Source: Sphagnum magellanicum | Lineage: Eukaryota > Streptophyta > Sphagnopsida > Sphagnales > Sphagnaceae | Assembly: GCA_021904315.1 (NCBI GenBank) | Contig: CM038919.1 | Location: 15,555,666-15,619,665 of the forward strand | Direction of reading: 5' to 3' | Length of the DNA stretch: 64,000 nt | Part shown: positions 12,661 through 26,877 of the stretch, piece after piece | Numbering within the stretch: position 1 is the stretch's first letter | How the letters are laid out: each line of letters begins with the position of its first letter | The notes under the pieces: generated by a model | What the model was told of the DNA's origin: nothing | The model's input: the letters and a program-made list of their open reading frames with translations, nothing else | Database searches by the model: none | Translations under genes and position numbers: made by a program

Positions 12661-14829
12661 AAAGATCTCTTTCTAGCCCTTTTAAGTGCTTTGTGTCGTT
12701 CGCTAAATCCCATTGATATCCCCTTTCATATCCCATAAGTAAACCCCTGCACAATCACATAGATGTCAGAAAAACATAAAAAATAGGAAAGAACTCAAAT
12801 CATCCAAGGTTGAGAGGGAATTTGAAAAAACAATTGAATGTTCTTGTCTGATATTTTCATTTGGCATAATCTCATCTTGCACTTTGATTGGCCTCTGCAA
12901 TTTCAAGGAAACCGAAGGTTTGGCTTTGGGTTTTATTATCTTGGCAAATGACAGTAAAATTATGGGAACAATTTAAAGAACATTGGGCAAAATCATGTGG
13001 GATAAATTCGACAAACACATGTGAGGGGCCCTTGGGAACATTGGGCGCAACATAAAAAACATGAGACAAAACATATAGAATGAATATTAAAAAAACATAT
13101 GAAGAACAAATTGAGAACAGTTGGGGAATATATCATGAACACTATTAGGAATCAAGGGGGAACAAAACCCAAATAACCTTCTAGTTCTCCCTGTTGCCCA
13201 CAGCCAGGGTGAACCCATGCTTGTACCTTCACCTTTTTTAGTAAGGCCCTTTAGTGGCCATATTAAGCCCAAAAAATGTTAGATTTGAACTTAGAGACCC
13301 TAATTTAGTCCAAACATGTGATATTTGTAATATTTGAAAGCAATTTATGTGCATTTTGCAATTTTTACCACTTACAAACTTGGGTGCTGGTTCTCCCGAG
13401 GCTCTCAAAAGGGGAAAACAATTTGGGCATGTCCTACTCATATATTGGGCTCCTCTGATTCAAACTTCAGTTGTGTATGATGTCCAACAATTTTGCAGGA
13501 CCTCCAAACTTTAGATGATCCTATCCATTTGTAGGGTCATGACTTTCCAAGTAGACGAGGATTCAAAGCGAAACATTGTCCATTTGCCAAACTAAATGTT
13601 TGTTGATAGGTACATAACAAACCAAACCTATCAAGTTCACCAAACAAAACGCATTTGACTCTTGTGAGCCTTGGACTCCAAACCTGCAAATGTATTCACT
13701 TACTGACAATGACAAAGATGTAGCAGGAGCATTACATCAGGCCCAGAACGATATTTTCCAACAATCTTTGTTGGCCTACTGACATTTTGAAGACTTACAC
13801 ACAGGTAACAAATGAACCTGAGCTTTGAGGAAGTTCTTCAATGGTTGAAATACAATTGATGAATATCATAAACAAAGATTCAGTCCATCCAAGCTAAAGT
13901 AATGATAATTTGCGCACTTCATAAATTGAGTTGAGTCTCATCGAGGTGCCTAACTAAGAGTTAATACGTTAACATCTGGAATTTCAATATCCATGAACAG
14001 AAAAGGGCTATGGCTACTTCAAAAGCCACAACCAAAATGGCCTTCCGGCATCCTGTCACTTTATATCTAGCAAATCGCTGTTATTCCAAGGTTGAAGTTA
14101 TAATTTAAATTGTCCATCTTCAGCTCGTTTGAACATTAAAGCTTGAAATTTATACCATCCTCAAGGACAACCAGTTTAATGGAGCTGTTTTTTGTGTTTC
14201 CAAGTCTAGAAGGCCAAGAAATGTTGAGTTATCTTCATGCTTGAGAAAACACTAGATATTTCAGGTACTTTTCGAGTCTATTTTGATAGTTGAACATGGT
14301 GCATTTCAAAGTGTGGAACCAATTCAAACGGTCACTCTGGTTAGCCCTTATGTTGATTCCAAAATTTCATGCATAGGAATTTGTGCTCCTTTGAGCTCCC
14401 TGAACTTTGAAGATGAACTTCCAACATACTTTTAAGCTTGTAAATCAAATGCTCCAAACTAGTTTAAGCTACTTTAGCTACCAAAGACTGTCTCCATTAA
14501 CCCAATACGACACATATACATTTGGCTGCTTTTTAGTGGAGGTTGATGTACACAACATGGCTGGTTTGTATATATCAGATTGAACTCGTGGTACATTTTT
14601 TTCCAATCAATTTATTACCCCAAACACCAGTTGATATTTTTCCATGATATTAAAGTTTTTCATAAAGTAATCTTCAATTTCAGCCTCAATTCCATCTTGA
14701 CTGTCTCACTCCTCCCCCCTTTTTAAGCTATATTTCTAAAGTGCTGCAAAGTGACGACCAATCCTCAAAATACAAGATAAAGTTCACAAAACTAATTATC
14801 ATAGTCACTCTTCTACCCACGTTATGGTC

Positions 14830-15480
14830 TATTTTCATTGTTGTAGGTTAGGGGTTATTTAATAGAGGGCTATCGGGTATGGGGCTAATCAGGTTAAGTT
14901 TATCTATTTTCTTACCTATGGGCTATTTACTTATCTACCTACTTACCCATGGGCCATTTAGGGGTTATCTAGTGAGTTATTTAATCCACCTATGGATTAT
15001 TTAGGGACTTCTTGAGTTAGGGGATATTTAAGGATTGCTTGTAGGGTTACAGAGGGAATTACTTAGGAAGTATTTAGGGATTACTTTGGGTTATTTTCGG
15101 ACTATTTAGATTCTTATTAGGGATTTTCAAAGTTAGGGGATACTTAAAGGATATTTGTGAGTTTATATAAGCATTATTTTGAGATTATTTAGGGGCTATT
15201 TTGAAGAATACTTGAGGGTTTTTTTAGTTATGGGCTATATGGGGGCTATTTACAGGTTGTTTATAAAGCTATTAGGAGACTACCTAGAGACTTTTTAAAT
15301 TAGGGGACATTTGGAGGGCTACTTATTGGCTTACATGTAAGGTTATTTAAAAATTAGTTAAAGGATGATTACTAAGGACTATGTAAGGCCTACCTAAGTT
15401 AAAAGGATATTTAGTTGTTATTTACAAAGCTATTTTAGTGAAGGGCTACCCATAGTGTTATAAACATCTCATCTAGGTGT
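14830..15480. repeat. Degenerate TATTTAGGGG-type repeat
   Basis: Variants of ggctatttaggggttat recur many times in one orientation, spaced irregularly at about 12-40 bp. This may be a decayed minisatellite. Confidence 0.6.
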
Positions 15481-15719
15481 ATATAAGGGAAACCATAATC
15501 TTATCCAAACCTTTAATCCCCATCACCACTCCTAAACCCCAAAACCAAATGGGCAATTCATAATCTTCATTTTCAACCTTGTGCAAAAGGGTAAACAATA
15601 ACTTTTATTTTATTTCCCATAAGCTTTGTTTTATGGGTGAAGATCATATAAATGGGAACATCTCCCACTTATTTTTTCTTTTTCAATTCTCACTTGTGTA
15701 AGGTTTTCTCACTTAAGAA

Positions 15720-16080
15720 TCATGATTTCTTTTTCAGCCCATGGTTCTAACCCAATAAGAGATATTTCTTGTTGTTCATTCTCAAATGAAATGATATATG
15801 TGATATTTGCAAATATGGATAAACAAAAAAGTATGTTTTTGCATTTGCAATTCTTGTTACCAATTCATTTGACATGTTCAATGCTAATGAGTTGGAAGAA
15901 AGTGCAAGTCGATTAATAATTCGCATGTGGGAGTTCAATATGTGTTCACTATTATGCAAGTAATGCCAAGGTTGTTCAAAATTTTGACCAACTTCATTTT
16001 GGTTAAGTTTGATGAATTGGTATTACCAATGATACCCACTATTGTGCACCATGCATCACAAGTGAACACAACATTCAAAT
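15720..16080 (+). pseudogene. PIF/Harbinger transposase remnant, N-terminal part
   Basis: The region matches the larger remnant at 46080-47130 in layout and wording: an opening Ser/Phe-rich stretch, an asp/asn-rich middle (NANE-type motif), then a frame reading PRLFKILTNFILVKFDELV followed by PMIPTIVHHAS. The latter resembles the stretch just before the DDE domain in HARBI1-type plant transposases (LFK.LTNF...FEELA..VVPTI). Frameshifts separate the parts and no catalytic region follows, so the copy is truncated. Confidence 0.5.
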
Positions 16081-16371
16081 TTTAAATTAAAGATTTGGTT
16101 TTAAAGTTTTTTTTATTAAGGTTTGGATTTTAAAATTTGAAATTGAGATTTACATTAAGGTTTTTATGTTTGGGTTTGAAGTGTTGAATGAAGATTTTAG
16201 TTTTAAAAGTTGTGATTTAATCAAGTATTTAATTTATTTAAGACTAAATTCTTAATTTAGGACTTTATGCATCCTGGTGGATGGGATGGACTCCACTAGT
16301 GTCCACTAGATTTAACAATTTTGTGATCATTTTCTGCATAATGTCATTTAAAAATATGTCAACATAAATAT

Positions 16372-16720
16372 GACAAGGGACACCATGCCAATCCAACAAT
16401 GGCAATAGACTTCTTTATGGATCAAAATGTGTTATTTGTACTACACCAAATATATTTGAAAATATTTATATCATGAAAGGAAGGTTTCACCTGGTGGCCA
16501 CCAAGTGCAACATAATTTATTATTGATTATGAAAGCTCCCATTAGTAAAAAAGATGATTGACTTTCAAACAAAGGGCACCATGCTAGTCCAATAATGGCA
16601 ATAGACTTCTTTATGGATCCAAATATGTTACTTTTAATACTATAAATTTATTAATAATTTCCATTAATATATATCATGAAAAGAAAATGGCATCTAGTAG
16701 CCATCATGTCTACCATTTCC
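16372..16720. repeat. About 180-bp tandem duplication
   Basis: Two copies start near 16372 and 16555, sharing a stretch including caatggcaatagacttcttt followed by atggatc, then an AT-rich part and a gtggccaccaagtg-type end. They are clearly diverged. The rest of 16720-17790 shows no gene. Confidence 0.7.
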
Positions 16721-17797
16721 AATTCCATTCATTTGATGTAGCATTATGTCTACACATAAGTCAATTAAGGATTGAACATTCAATTATGCTTGCTGTGTTA
16801 TAATGTGAGTTTATGTATACCTTTGTTCCCCCCATGGGGTCAAAACCTACAACCTCATTTACAAAAACTTTTGTACAACATTTATGTTAGTATCAACAAG
16901 CCAACGATCTTGTACAAAGTCGTTTCACAAATCTCAATCTCCTAAATCATGATAAACTTTCAACATTTCATATTTCTTATCGTGTGCAAGCTTCTTAGAA
17001 TGTTCAAACCATATGCTTTACGATTTTTAAAAGACAAGCCCCATGAACTTTTGTCTCAAAAGTAAGGTCTTTTCATGAAGAAAATGTTGACATGAATTAT
17101 TTGAACAACACTACGAAGCACTCACATTGTGAGCAAACTCCTCAAATAAAAGTTTTTCAACCCTTGAAATTGAACCTTTCGATTTGCATCTTCTTTGTTT
17201 CCTCTTCTAGAAAATATATTGTTTTTTCTTAACACCAATTTCTCCCTCATCACCAACAGTTGGTTCGTGAATTTCATCGTATGATAAGAAAAATTATCTT
17301 AAAGTGTACCCATCCAAAACGGTTTGAGATAATGGCCATTTCCAAATAGTCATAATTACTGAAACATTATTTGAGCAATACAAAATGCCAAGACCCACAT
17401 GATCCTATCCAAGCTGATTATCGAAAACTATTTCCTTTAGATCACATGTTATGACACGTCCAATCACAATGAACACCCCTGTATCATTTACAAGTTCACA
17501 TTTATAACCTCACCACTCCCACTTATCCTTTCCTCGAAATGAATTCCCTCTCACATTTCCTTCCTCATTTGATTTATTGTTTCCTCCTTCATAAACACCT
17601 TCCTTCAAGGAACCACAAGATCATTTCCTTCAACTACTTTCCCTACCATCATCAAAATTGTATGTTTTTTATTCATTATCCAAATTCGTTTCCATCCTCT
17701 TATCCACATTGTCATCATCAATGGATCCCTAAAATGCAAGCTTGAACACACAAATAGGTCCCTATAAAAAAAATTTCTTTTACGCAAATTGTTAAAA

Positions 17798-18865
17798 CTT
17801 GTCAAAAACATGAAAAACCACAAAAACAAAGGCCAAAAATAAGGTTTAAATCTAGCTTTCAAACAAGGAACAAAACAAGATTATATGATTCCAAAACAAG
17901 AACATAGGGTGCAAATGGGATAACATGAGCCACACCCACCTACATTTTGACTGCTTTTGTGATTACTTTTGGGGAAATGTTCTTGGAATATTTTGAAAAA
18001 ATATTTGAAAAAATCTTTTTAAATGGTTTTACAAAAATTCATATTATTTTATTAAAGTTCATGTTTAAAATTTGGTAAGAAATGTTTATTTTAAAAATTT
18101 TGAAATCCATTTACAAGTCCTTTTACTGCTTAAAAGCAAACATTACATTGTTTAATGAGTGATTTTGTTAATTTTTTATTCATTGAATTAGTTTCAAATT
18201 AATTCACATGTTCGCACAATATATTAAAAATACAACTATATAAAAAAATCTTACAATTTCAACATCAAATTAAATTATGACTTTAAAACATGAAAAAACC
18301 AAGCAAGTGTTACACTTGCTATGGTACATGTTATTGTGACTACACCCCACAAGATTTAAAAACAAGAACATTAGATGCGCACAATAAACGTGAAGACAGA
18401 TCTTTATTATGTTACCATATGCAAACATGAATATGAAAAGAATTTGATATGGCTATGGTGCAAAATTGTGCTTAAAACTGATGTTGAATAGATTAAAGGA
18501 AATGCTTTTACTCTTATTTATACCCCTTTTGGGACCTAGCTCAAGGAAGTTTCAAAAGAGGTTTCTATGTGTGCATCAAGTAAGGAAGCTTCTTGGAAAC
18601 CTTTTTAATTGGGAGTCAATTATGACTTACTTAAAATTTAACTGAAACTTAATTTGAACTTATCTAAAAATCAATTAAGAATTAACTAAACTCAATTAGG
18701 ACTTAATTAAAAGCTAATTAAGACTTAATTATGAGTTGACTAAGACTCAATTTGGACCTAATTAAGAGTTAACTAAAAATAACTAAGACTTAACTAAAAG
18801 TTATGGATGAACATTATGGATGAATTCCATCTATTGGAAGATGGTGTCTAATGTTTGCATCCGTC
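17798..18865 (-). mobile_element. LTR-like element, family 2, copy A (reverse), split by a short insertion
   Basis: On the minus strand this copy matches the plus-strand element at 42854-43650. Both have a start like gattagacaccatcttcc, a degenerate taagtcctagtt array, and a TATA box (TATAAATA; here at 18515-18522, reverse) shortly after an aagcttccttacttgatgc motif. Both end with cttgttttgttccttgtttg and catgttttt. About 460 bp (17890-18355) are absent from the other copy and look inserted, flanked by a near-duplicate of caagaacat. The single TATA box, lack of coding region and repeated occurrence suggest a solo LTR or TRIM-like element. Confidence 0.5.
17890..18355 (+). repeat. Short interspersed repeat X, copy 1
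   Basis: It begins near gggataacatga.ccacaccc and ends near gtgactacaccccacaagat. A direct copy lies at 19018-19455 and a more diverged one at about 54430-54790. There is no coding region. Lying inside LTR-like copy A with flanking near-duplicates, it behaves like a small non-autonomous mobile element. Confidence 0.6.
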
Positions 18866-19017
18866 ACAATTGAGTTGATGGCCACCACGTTGAAATATAA
18901 TTCTAACATAAATAAGGCAAACCACCTAATGGCCATAGAATGGAAATATCATCAAAGAAGGAAGCATTTACCCACTTCATGACCACTAGATGTAAATATA
19001 CAAGAAAGGAATAGACG

Positions 19018-19455
19018 GAATGGGTGTAAACGGGATAACATGATCCACACCCACCTATTTTTTTACTACTTTTGTGACTTTTTTAAAATAAATATTCTTG
19101 AAATATTCTTGAAATAATGTTTGAAAAAATATTTTAATTTTTTTATTTAAAATACTATTTTATTAAGGTATATGTTAAAAATTTGGGAAAAAATGTCATT
19201 TTCAAACAAACTTTAATCCATTTACAAGTCCTTTTAATGCTTAAAAACAAGTGTTACAATGTTTAATGAATGTTTTTGTTAATTTTTTACTCATTGGATT
19301 AATTTCAAATTAATTCAAATGTTCCCATGATATATTAATAAAATAATTATATAAACAAATCTTTTAATTTCAACATCAACTTAAATTATGACTTCAAAAC
19401 ATGAAAAAACCAAGTAAACATTACACTTGTTATGGTACGTGTTATTATGACTGCA
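19018..19455 (+). repeat. Short interspersed repeat X, copy 2
   Basis: This is the direct copy of 17890-18355, with the same opening (gggataacatgatccacaccc) and the same later motifs (caacatcaa.ttaaattatgac, acatgaaaaaaccaag, gttattatgactgcacc). The two copies flank most of LTR-like copy A. Confidence 0.65.
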
Positions 19456-19459
19456 CCTA

Positions 19460-21960
19460 AATAATTATTACATCCTAGACTCATGAGTACATCATATTTT
19501 CATTCAATCACATGCATGTGGTACAAAAACAAAAATTAAATGACTTATTAGAAAAGAAGGAATCATTGATTTTTTATTAGTATACATGTTCAATTTTTTG
19601 ATAGGTAGTTTAAATTAGACATCGCTTCTAAGGCCTCCTATACCTACACCTCTATTGGAACCTCCCCAATTGAAGAGTTTTCATCAGAGGTGTCCATGTT
19701 AGAAATTTCAACAATATTCTATGCATTGGATTACTATAAAAGGATTTTACTAGATGATGTAGTTGTTAGTCCCTTTGTGTTTTGAATCTCCTCTTCATCT
19801 TGGTGATTATGTGACTTTCCTTTTTTCTTCCTTGGTGCTCAAATAGAATGCTTATTACTTCTTAGAGTTTCTTTGTGCACCATTTACTTCTTGCATACCT
19901 TTGGTTGTGTAAAGCCAAATGGTTGGTTTAGACATCAATGAACATTTTCATGAATGTCGATTGACATTTTCCACCTCCAAGTTTGAAGCCCAATCCCCTT
20001 GAACTATTGATGTTCTTCGTTCTTTTGATCCTACATTTCATCATTTTAAATATTTGATCCAAGTCATTTATCTAGTGTTACAAATGGACCAGATGAAAGC
20101 ATATGTGGAAAAAATGGTACAATTTCCTCACCTACTTGTCTCATGTCTTTAGGACCAAAGTTGAATACCTTACACTTTCTCTCCTAAAACATAATAAATA
20201 AAAAACTTGTATGAATTAGATTTGAATATATTTGAATAAACACACTTTAATGATATACTTACCAAGCATAGATGTATGAGAGCTCCTCTTCCATACACAT
20301 TGAAGCATCCCACGCTACATTTTATATAATTAGATCCAAAATTATTTTGAGAGCTTAAGGGCATATCTTGTAATTATAAAGCCTTTGTTCCTTTGGAAAA
20401 CGTGTAGCCATTGCTTTAAACCAATGACGGAAATTATTTAGGTCCTAGCTCATCCTTTTTATGTTTATGCCTACTCATTTGAAGAAGAGATAGGCTGAAA
20501 AAAACATGAGAGTCTTCATGAAAGGTTTCCTTCTTCAAGGGAACCTCTATGTCTACCACCATGTATTCTCCAAATTATAATCAAAACTTTGATGAAAATT
20601 GGTACTTACTCATTATTGCAAAGAGGTGTGAGAATGCCTTTATATCGCATACACAAATGATAGCTTGAAAGCAAACCTTACAATTGAAAAGACCAGTGAG
20701 GAGGCATTCCTAATCTAGTCTTGTCCATACTAAACATTCCCCAACAAAACTGTATGTTATGGACACGAATGCCATAATTGATGACATAATGTCCATTAAC
20801 AACTTAGTTGTGCTCAGATCCCCATCGATAATTGGCTTGAGGTTGCCCAATGTGGGAAAAATGGCATACTTGTAGTGGGAATCGAGGAAGATTGCTTCCA
20901 TTTTCATTGCTTCCAGGTTGATGTTCTCAATCCATTATGACAACACATTTGTGAATGACTAGGGTGGAGGCTCTAGTGAAGGATTAAACCTTATTTTGGA
21001 CTTATAGAAGTCTTTTGTGAGTTCATTATCCAAAGAGAATAGAACATTTCGTCATACTTATGCAACATTTTTTTCTCCCGTCAATCATTCATTGCATATG
21101 GCATGGGGTTTGTAGATGTGGACCTCAAAAACCCATGAAATACCACATGATTTCATGATAGATTTGTCAACCTTTTTTGTAATCCCAGCAATATTCTACC
21201 ATGGTCTAAAAACTAAATTCCCCTTCGAATTTTATCGACCTCTCCAATAGCATGAACTCGTGGTTCAATAACCTTTGAGCAAGCGTAGCCATATGGGATT
21301 CATGCAATCCAACAAGGTAATTCAATGTTCATTTCCCAATTACTACAACCATCCCCATTGGCAATTTACCAGGTTGATCCAAGATGTTTCCATTTTCCCA
21401 TTCATGGAGCATGATCTCCCATAATGCATACATTCTATCCAATAACAACACAATGTTGAGGGGTGAAAGCATGGTAAACTATGCCAAAAAATTGTCACAC
21501 ATGCAACCACTGTTACATTTATGGCATAAACATGAAAAAACCTATTCAAAATTTCTTTAACTTTCATTATGAAACAATGGTGCATTCCATTGAATTTATA
21601 GTAAGCTACAAATAAAATGCAAGGAATTTTCATATAAGAAAAATGGGTGAAAAATATATTTTAAACTAGTTGGGTCTTCAAAATTTCCAACATACTTTCA
21701 TATGAGAACTTTGATAAATTATGACTATGATATGAAAAATTTAAAACACATTGATACATATTAGTGCTTAATTTATTTGAACGTACAAAAAATTCAATTA
21801 CAATTATACTTTCATCAAACTTTCATATACTGGAAGCAACAAAGTGACACTTACTTTTTTATGCTTGTATTTTTAAAACTATAATTAAATGCATATCAAA
21901 CATGCAATTATTCAACATTATGCAATGAAATCAAAGATCTTCCTCTTATTGATCATTAAA
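19460..21960. other. No supportable gene; possible decayed minus-strand frame
   Basis: Several adjoining minus-strand open frames (20170-20364, 20710-20907, 21343-21633) separated by stops hint at an old, strongly decayed coding region on the minus strand. I could not match it to any family, so I do not name it. Confidence 0.25.
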
Positions 21961-21974
21961 GTAAAAAATTAACG

Positions 21975-22790
21975 CGCCCCCAAGTTCCTTGTTAGACCCA
22001 AAAAGGGACCAACTATGTTAAAGAGTGGAAATAGTTGGAACTCGGTGCCACTCCCAGCTTCCAGCACTAAAGGGGGTGAGAAGGGTGTGTTGAAAGCTCC
22101 AGGATTAGACTAGGAAGAGGGACAAACTATTTAATTATTCGGTCCTACATCCAAAACCAACCAACAAGTTGGTTAGAACTCATTATGCACACTTTTGGTG
22201 TTGGGACAAGCCATGGGCAACCTTGGACTCACTTGACTCACCACGGCCCGAACTCAAGGGAAGCCACCACCTTCTCCCATATAGTATTCTATGCGTCTCT
22301 CCGCCGCACTTACATCCAAATGACATTTTTTTTCCTGGGACTCCCAAAATGGAGTCCCAAAATTGTCCAAGTTTGGACTCTCGGGACTTCGGGCATTCAT
22401 AACTTTTCGCTTTAACCTCTGATTGGGACGAGGTCTGAAGCAAACTTGTAACTCTCCTTGAGATCTTTCCCTCACACTTCACCTGCACCCACCGGGATCG
22501 GGTCGATTCCTGACTTTTAGTGGTTGGGAGTCAAACTACTAATTTGACTCCCGGCCTTTCTTTCACTTATAACTTGTGTTGCAAATGTCCAAATGGCTCA
22601 TGCGAGGCCATTTTGGACATCTACATTTCAAGACCTTTCCAACGGTATAAAGAACACTTCAATGCAAGGTGTTTTGACCCCTGCAATCGAGTTCTGAGTT
22701 TTTGGGAGTCCCGGAGGACTCCCAAGTCCCATTTTCGGGAGTGTGAGTGGTGACCTCATACTTCCCTCAAAGTGGGGTTGTGACAAAAAT
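21975..22790 (+). repeat. Dispersed repeat family 3, copy 1
   Basis: This GC-richer patch matches 47990-48730 over about 700 bp in the same orientation. Shared words include acaagttggtta, caccacggcc, ggaagccatcacctt-type, tatagtattct, ttgacttttag, ggttgggagtcaaa and ttttgacccctg. Open frames on both strands are not conserved between copies, so no protein is claimed. It is probably part of an LTR retrotransposon (LTR or untranslated leader), but its ends were not found. Confidence 0.6.
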
Positions 22791-23369
22791 ATTCATGATT
22801 TCAATGTATTAAGTTTTAGTTTATGGATACTTTTCACCCAAAAAAAAGGTATCCTTCATTGGCATACTTTACTATGCTTTCACCCTTGGGCACTTTTTTA
22901 TTGACTTCACTCCGAACATAGAGTGAAGAATATTTTCAAAATCCTATAACCATACGCACAAGGATTTTAGGCATTGACATAAATTCCATCCATGGGAACA
23001 TATTTGATCCCCATTTAAACAAATTCCAATTTTAGAAATTGGTGGAATTTACCTCATATTCTTCATTCCTTTTACATATTTCATCAATATCCCCATTGGA
23101 CGATTGTACTTAATCCATATTTGTCATGTGTAGATGAGGCTTTCCCAATAAATTGGGGATGTGTCCTTTATTGCCTTAAAGCTATTGACCACAATTGACA
23201 TTTTATATAATTTCACATTATTTTGAAACCACACAACAACTATTTGAAACTCAAATTAATCATTCTTGATGTATTTTGAAATATTTGGTAACTCAAGGAT
23301 TTTTGGCACAATAATTTAAAAAATATGTATAATTTTTAGATTTTACATTAAAACTTTTGGAAGAAAATT
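22791..23369. other. Gene-free AT-rich spacer
   Basis: No feature is seen beyond AT-rich DNA between dispersed repeat 3 and the CACTA element starting at 23370. Confidence 0.4.
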
Positions 23370-25398
23370 CATTGCACCAAAATGTGGAATCCATGACTAG
23401 GACATTTTGCGATTATGTTTTCACCCTACTCATACAGTCGAATAAGACATGTTTTTTATGACTATCAAACTTTTCTACCAAAAATATGACTACATTACTA
23501 AGTTATCAACTATTGTCAAGAATTTTAGTATGTGTGTGACTACAACTAGCCACTATAGTCACCTTGATTATGAATTTGAAATATTATCTATTTATGTAAT
23601 GAATACGTACATTATTAAATATTAACATTTTAATGCTTTAAACTTTTAAACATTTTTTTCCATTATAGCAAACTAGGTTTATAATCAAAATATTTTGTTA
23701 ACATTGATTGCTTTTTAAAAAAATTATGTAGGTAAGTAGGTAATTTAAAATGTAACTATCTTTTTAAAACCTAATTATGTAAGTAAATTTCTTACCTACA
23801 TTTAAATAACTATCCAACTAACTACTTATGTACTTTAATTTTATTCATTTATATATTACATCTAATTACCTATGATCATATATAATTAACTTCAAGATTT
23901 CATTTGGTTTTTTCTTGATATTTTATTTAAAATATTAATGTACTATATGACCAAAATGTATTGATATTTCCAATATTCCTATTCAAAACATTTTTCATAG
24001 TTGAAATTTCATATTTTAGAATCATCACATTTAAACATCACAATGAAATCATTATTTCAAATGTTATTTAAAACATGTAATGATTAAATTTAAAATTATT
24101 TATCATCCTTATAATATTTAATCATAAATCCCATAAAATTAAAATCACATTTTAAAAAATAATTAATTATCTTTAAATAGTTTTAATTTAAGTTTTATTG
24201 ATTAAATAATATAATTATTTTTCAAAAAATCAGATAATATATCATATATAATATATGAATTATTTTGTATCTTTACTTTTTATCATATAAGTTAATTTAT
24301 AATTAATCAATGTCTTCTATTACTTTCAAACCAAACGAACAACAAAACAATTCCAAATAATTTTAAAAATGGGATATGTTTTTTTAAGAATTTTATTTTA
24401 TTAATCATTAAAATAAATTAATTGGATTTTTTTAATATGTTGTATTATCAACTAGCATATTATTAACAATTATGTATTGAAGTACTATTTAAATACTAAA
24501 ATTTATTTAAAATATTATAATTTAAATGAAATATAATATATTTCATCAAAAAATTTAATAAAATTAAATTGAGATCATTGTTGAAATGTATTGAAATGTA
24601 AAATTTGAAAAAATAAAAATGTAATTTTTTTCAATTCAAGTATTGTTTTAATAATTTTAATATTTTTTGGGTGTAGATTTGGGAATACCTTCTAGAATGA
24701 AGTTTAAATCATTTCATTTGGACATAATATGAGAAAAACATTACTAATTAAAGTTGGTTTTTGGAAATGATTTAATTACAATTCAATTTTAAACTAAAGT
24801 GCAAATAAAAGGTTTAATCCATATGTTTTGTTTTTTAGCCTCATTTCACAAGCTATATAAAAAACATGCTTCACTTGACTTATCAGATTGAAATGCATGT
24901 GCCAATTTGGGATGAATGAAAAAATGCTTGAGCCATTAAATGGAAATTGCATAGTAAATGAAACTTTTTTTTGGTTATTCATTCCATCTACATTTTCATT
25001 TTCCTACTTATTTGCCTACATACACAAGTAAATAGGTGCTAGTTTTTTACATACCTAGGTCAATAGAGTCGAATATTTTTTAAACTTCCAAATTTATTAA
25101 AAAATAATAATAAAATAATTTGTAGTAAGTAATTAATATAAAATAACTCGAATTAAATAATTAAAACGAAAGTTATCTAGGTTAAATAATAATATTGAAA
25201 ATTAATAATTATTAAATAATTGAAAATTTTCTAATTATTATTATTTTATAATTATATAATATAATAATAAAAATATAATATTTTATTGAAATTTTATATA
25301 TCACTATGTAGTCGTAAAAGACACATGCCATTATAATTACGACTAATGATTATTAGCTTTTGCAATGAATATGTATTTTTCCACATTTTGGTGTAGTG
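23370..25398. mobile_element. Non-autonomous CACTA-type element 1 (2.0 kb)
   Basis: The ends are inverted repeats. The left end reads CATTGCACCAAAATGTGGAA; the right end, reversed, reads CACTACACCAAAATGTGGAA. They differ at two positions, and the right end keeps the canonical CACTA. The 3-bp target duplication is att at 23367-23369 and att at 25399-25401. The interior is extremely AT-rich with TAGG/CCTA patches and subterminal (c/g)aacta-type motifs, and has no coding region. The TIR differs from that of the CACTAGAAGAAA elements further on, so this is a separate family. Confidence 0.8.
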
Positions 25399-26051
25399 AT
25401 TGCTTAATCTCTATTGAAGCATATGTTTACTGTAGTGGTAATATTATTGCCACCTAGAAAAAGGAGATTGCAATTTTGAATTTACACAATAATTCTATAA
25501 ATTATCAATTCAAACTTTTAGAGAAAAATAATTCAACTTCTACATAAGGGTGTAATCATAGTAATGCATACATAAGTAGTTGTAACCAATGTTTAGTTTT
25601 GTGTATTTACATTAATGACATATCGATAATCATAAATATTTGGAGGTGGTGTTGTCACAGAAGATTTTCATGGGCATTTTTTGAAAGCTTTTATGAAATC
25701 ATGTGATGATAATCATCGATCTAATCTAGATGCAAAAGGAACAATTGGTGTGAAGAAACACAACACATTTTGGGTTTTGCAACTTGCCTTTACAACTACA
25801 TACTAATTAGAAAGGACATGTGACTATTGACTAGTGAGTTGTTAAAACCATGTTGTTTCACCCACTTAGTTGCAAGGGATGTTTAGTTACAAAGCCTAGT
25901 TGTTTTAACAAAGAACATTTTGATTTTTTTTTATGATAATGAAATTCCATATCATCATTAACCCTGGTATGATGTGTAAAATGCATGCCATCTCAACTTA
26001 GTCATTTTATTCAACTAAGTGTCACAAAGGCCACCTTGATGGATGGATGAC
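25399..26051. other. Spacer between two CACTA elements
   Basis: AT-rich, with no supported gene. It contains scattered gcaacta/gttgcaa words like those inside the CACTA elements, so it may be the remains of another one. Confidence 0.3.
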
Positions 26052-26877
26052 ATACACTAGAAGAAAAAGGCTAATATGTGACCATCACATTTACAACTAC
26101 CTGCAACTATTTGGTCTTTGCAACTAATTTTTTGTTATCTACAACTATTGTGACATCGTGCTGACATCAGTCAAGTCATCTTCGACTAACCTGCGACTAG
26201 TTTGCGACTAATTTTGTTTCCATCTATATATGGGTTGGATTTATCATCCAAGAGTAGCCATTTAAAGTCCCATTTAGTCGTAAACGAAATGGTGCTTAGT
26301 CATAATTGGCATATGTCTATATGTAAAATATCATATTGTATGGTTTTTTAGTGAGAGTGTTATACAAAGGTGTAAAATACAAATTTGTACATATTCATAA
26401 TATTCATATGATAAATTAAAATTAAATTCCTTGAATTTAGTGGAAATGTGGAAACCTAGACAGTTCTTTCTCTTATATCTTCTTCTGCTCTCTTTGCTTG
26501 ATGGGCTGAACTGCGAGTGATGGAATGGACCAAAGACATCAAGCCAGATAACTTGTTGCTGGATAAGTATGGACACATTGTGAGGCAACTTTTGTCCCTC
26601 TACCTCCGGTTCTACAAGGTGACTATGCTCGAAAGCACAAATGCTACCGATGAAGGACGAATGCGAATGTATGTCTAGTTATTAGGTTGCGTTCGTAGAT
26701 GAAGTTAATTATTTTGCCTTCCAAGCATCATTCACAATTCAACATTGATAGATTCGTTATTTAGATTCACACATTCCAAATCCTCGAACCTTAAATCAAA
26801 TTGTCATCCCTTTTAATGAACACTTATGGACTCAACACCTTCTTAAACTTGGCTACAACCAGCAAGCCTTTGAACTA

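Noticed and set aside
22169..22753. Overlapping open frames on both strands in the GC-richer patch
   Set aside because: The homologous repeat at 47990-48730 does not keep any of these frames, so they are not genes.
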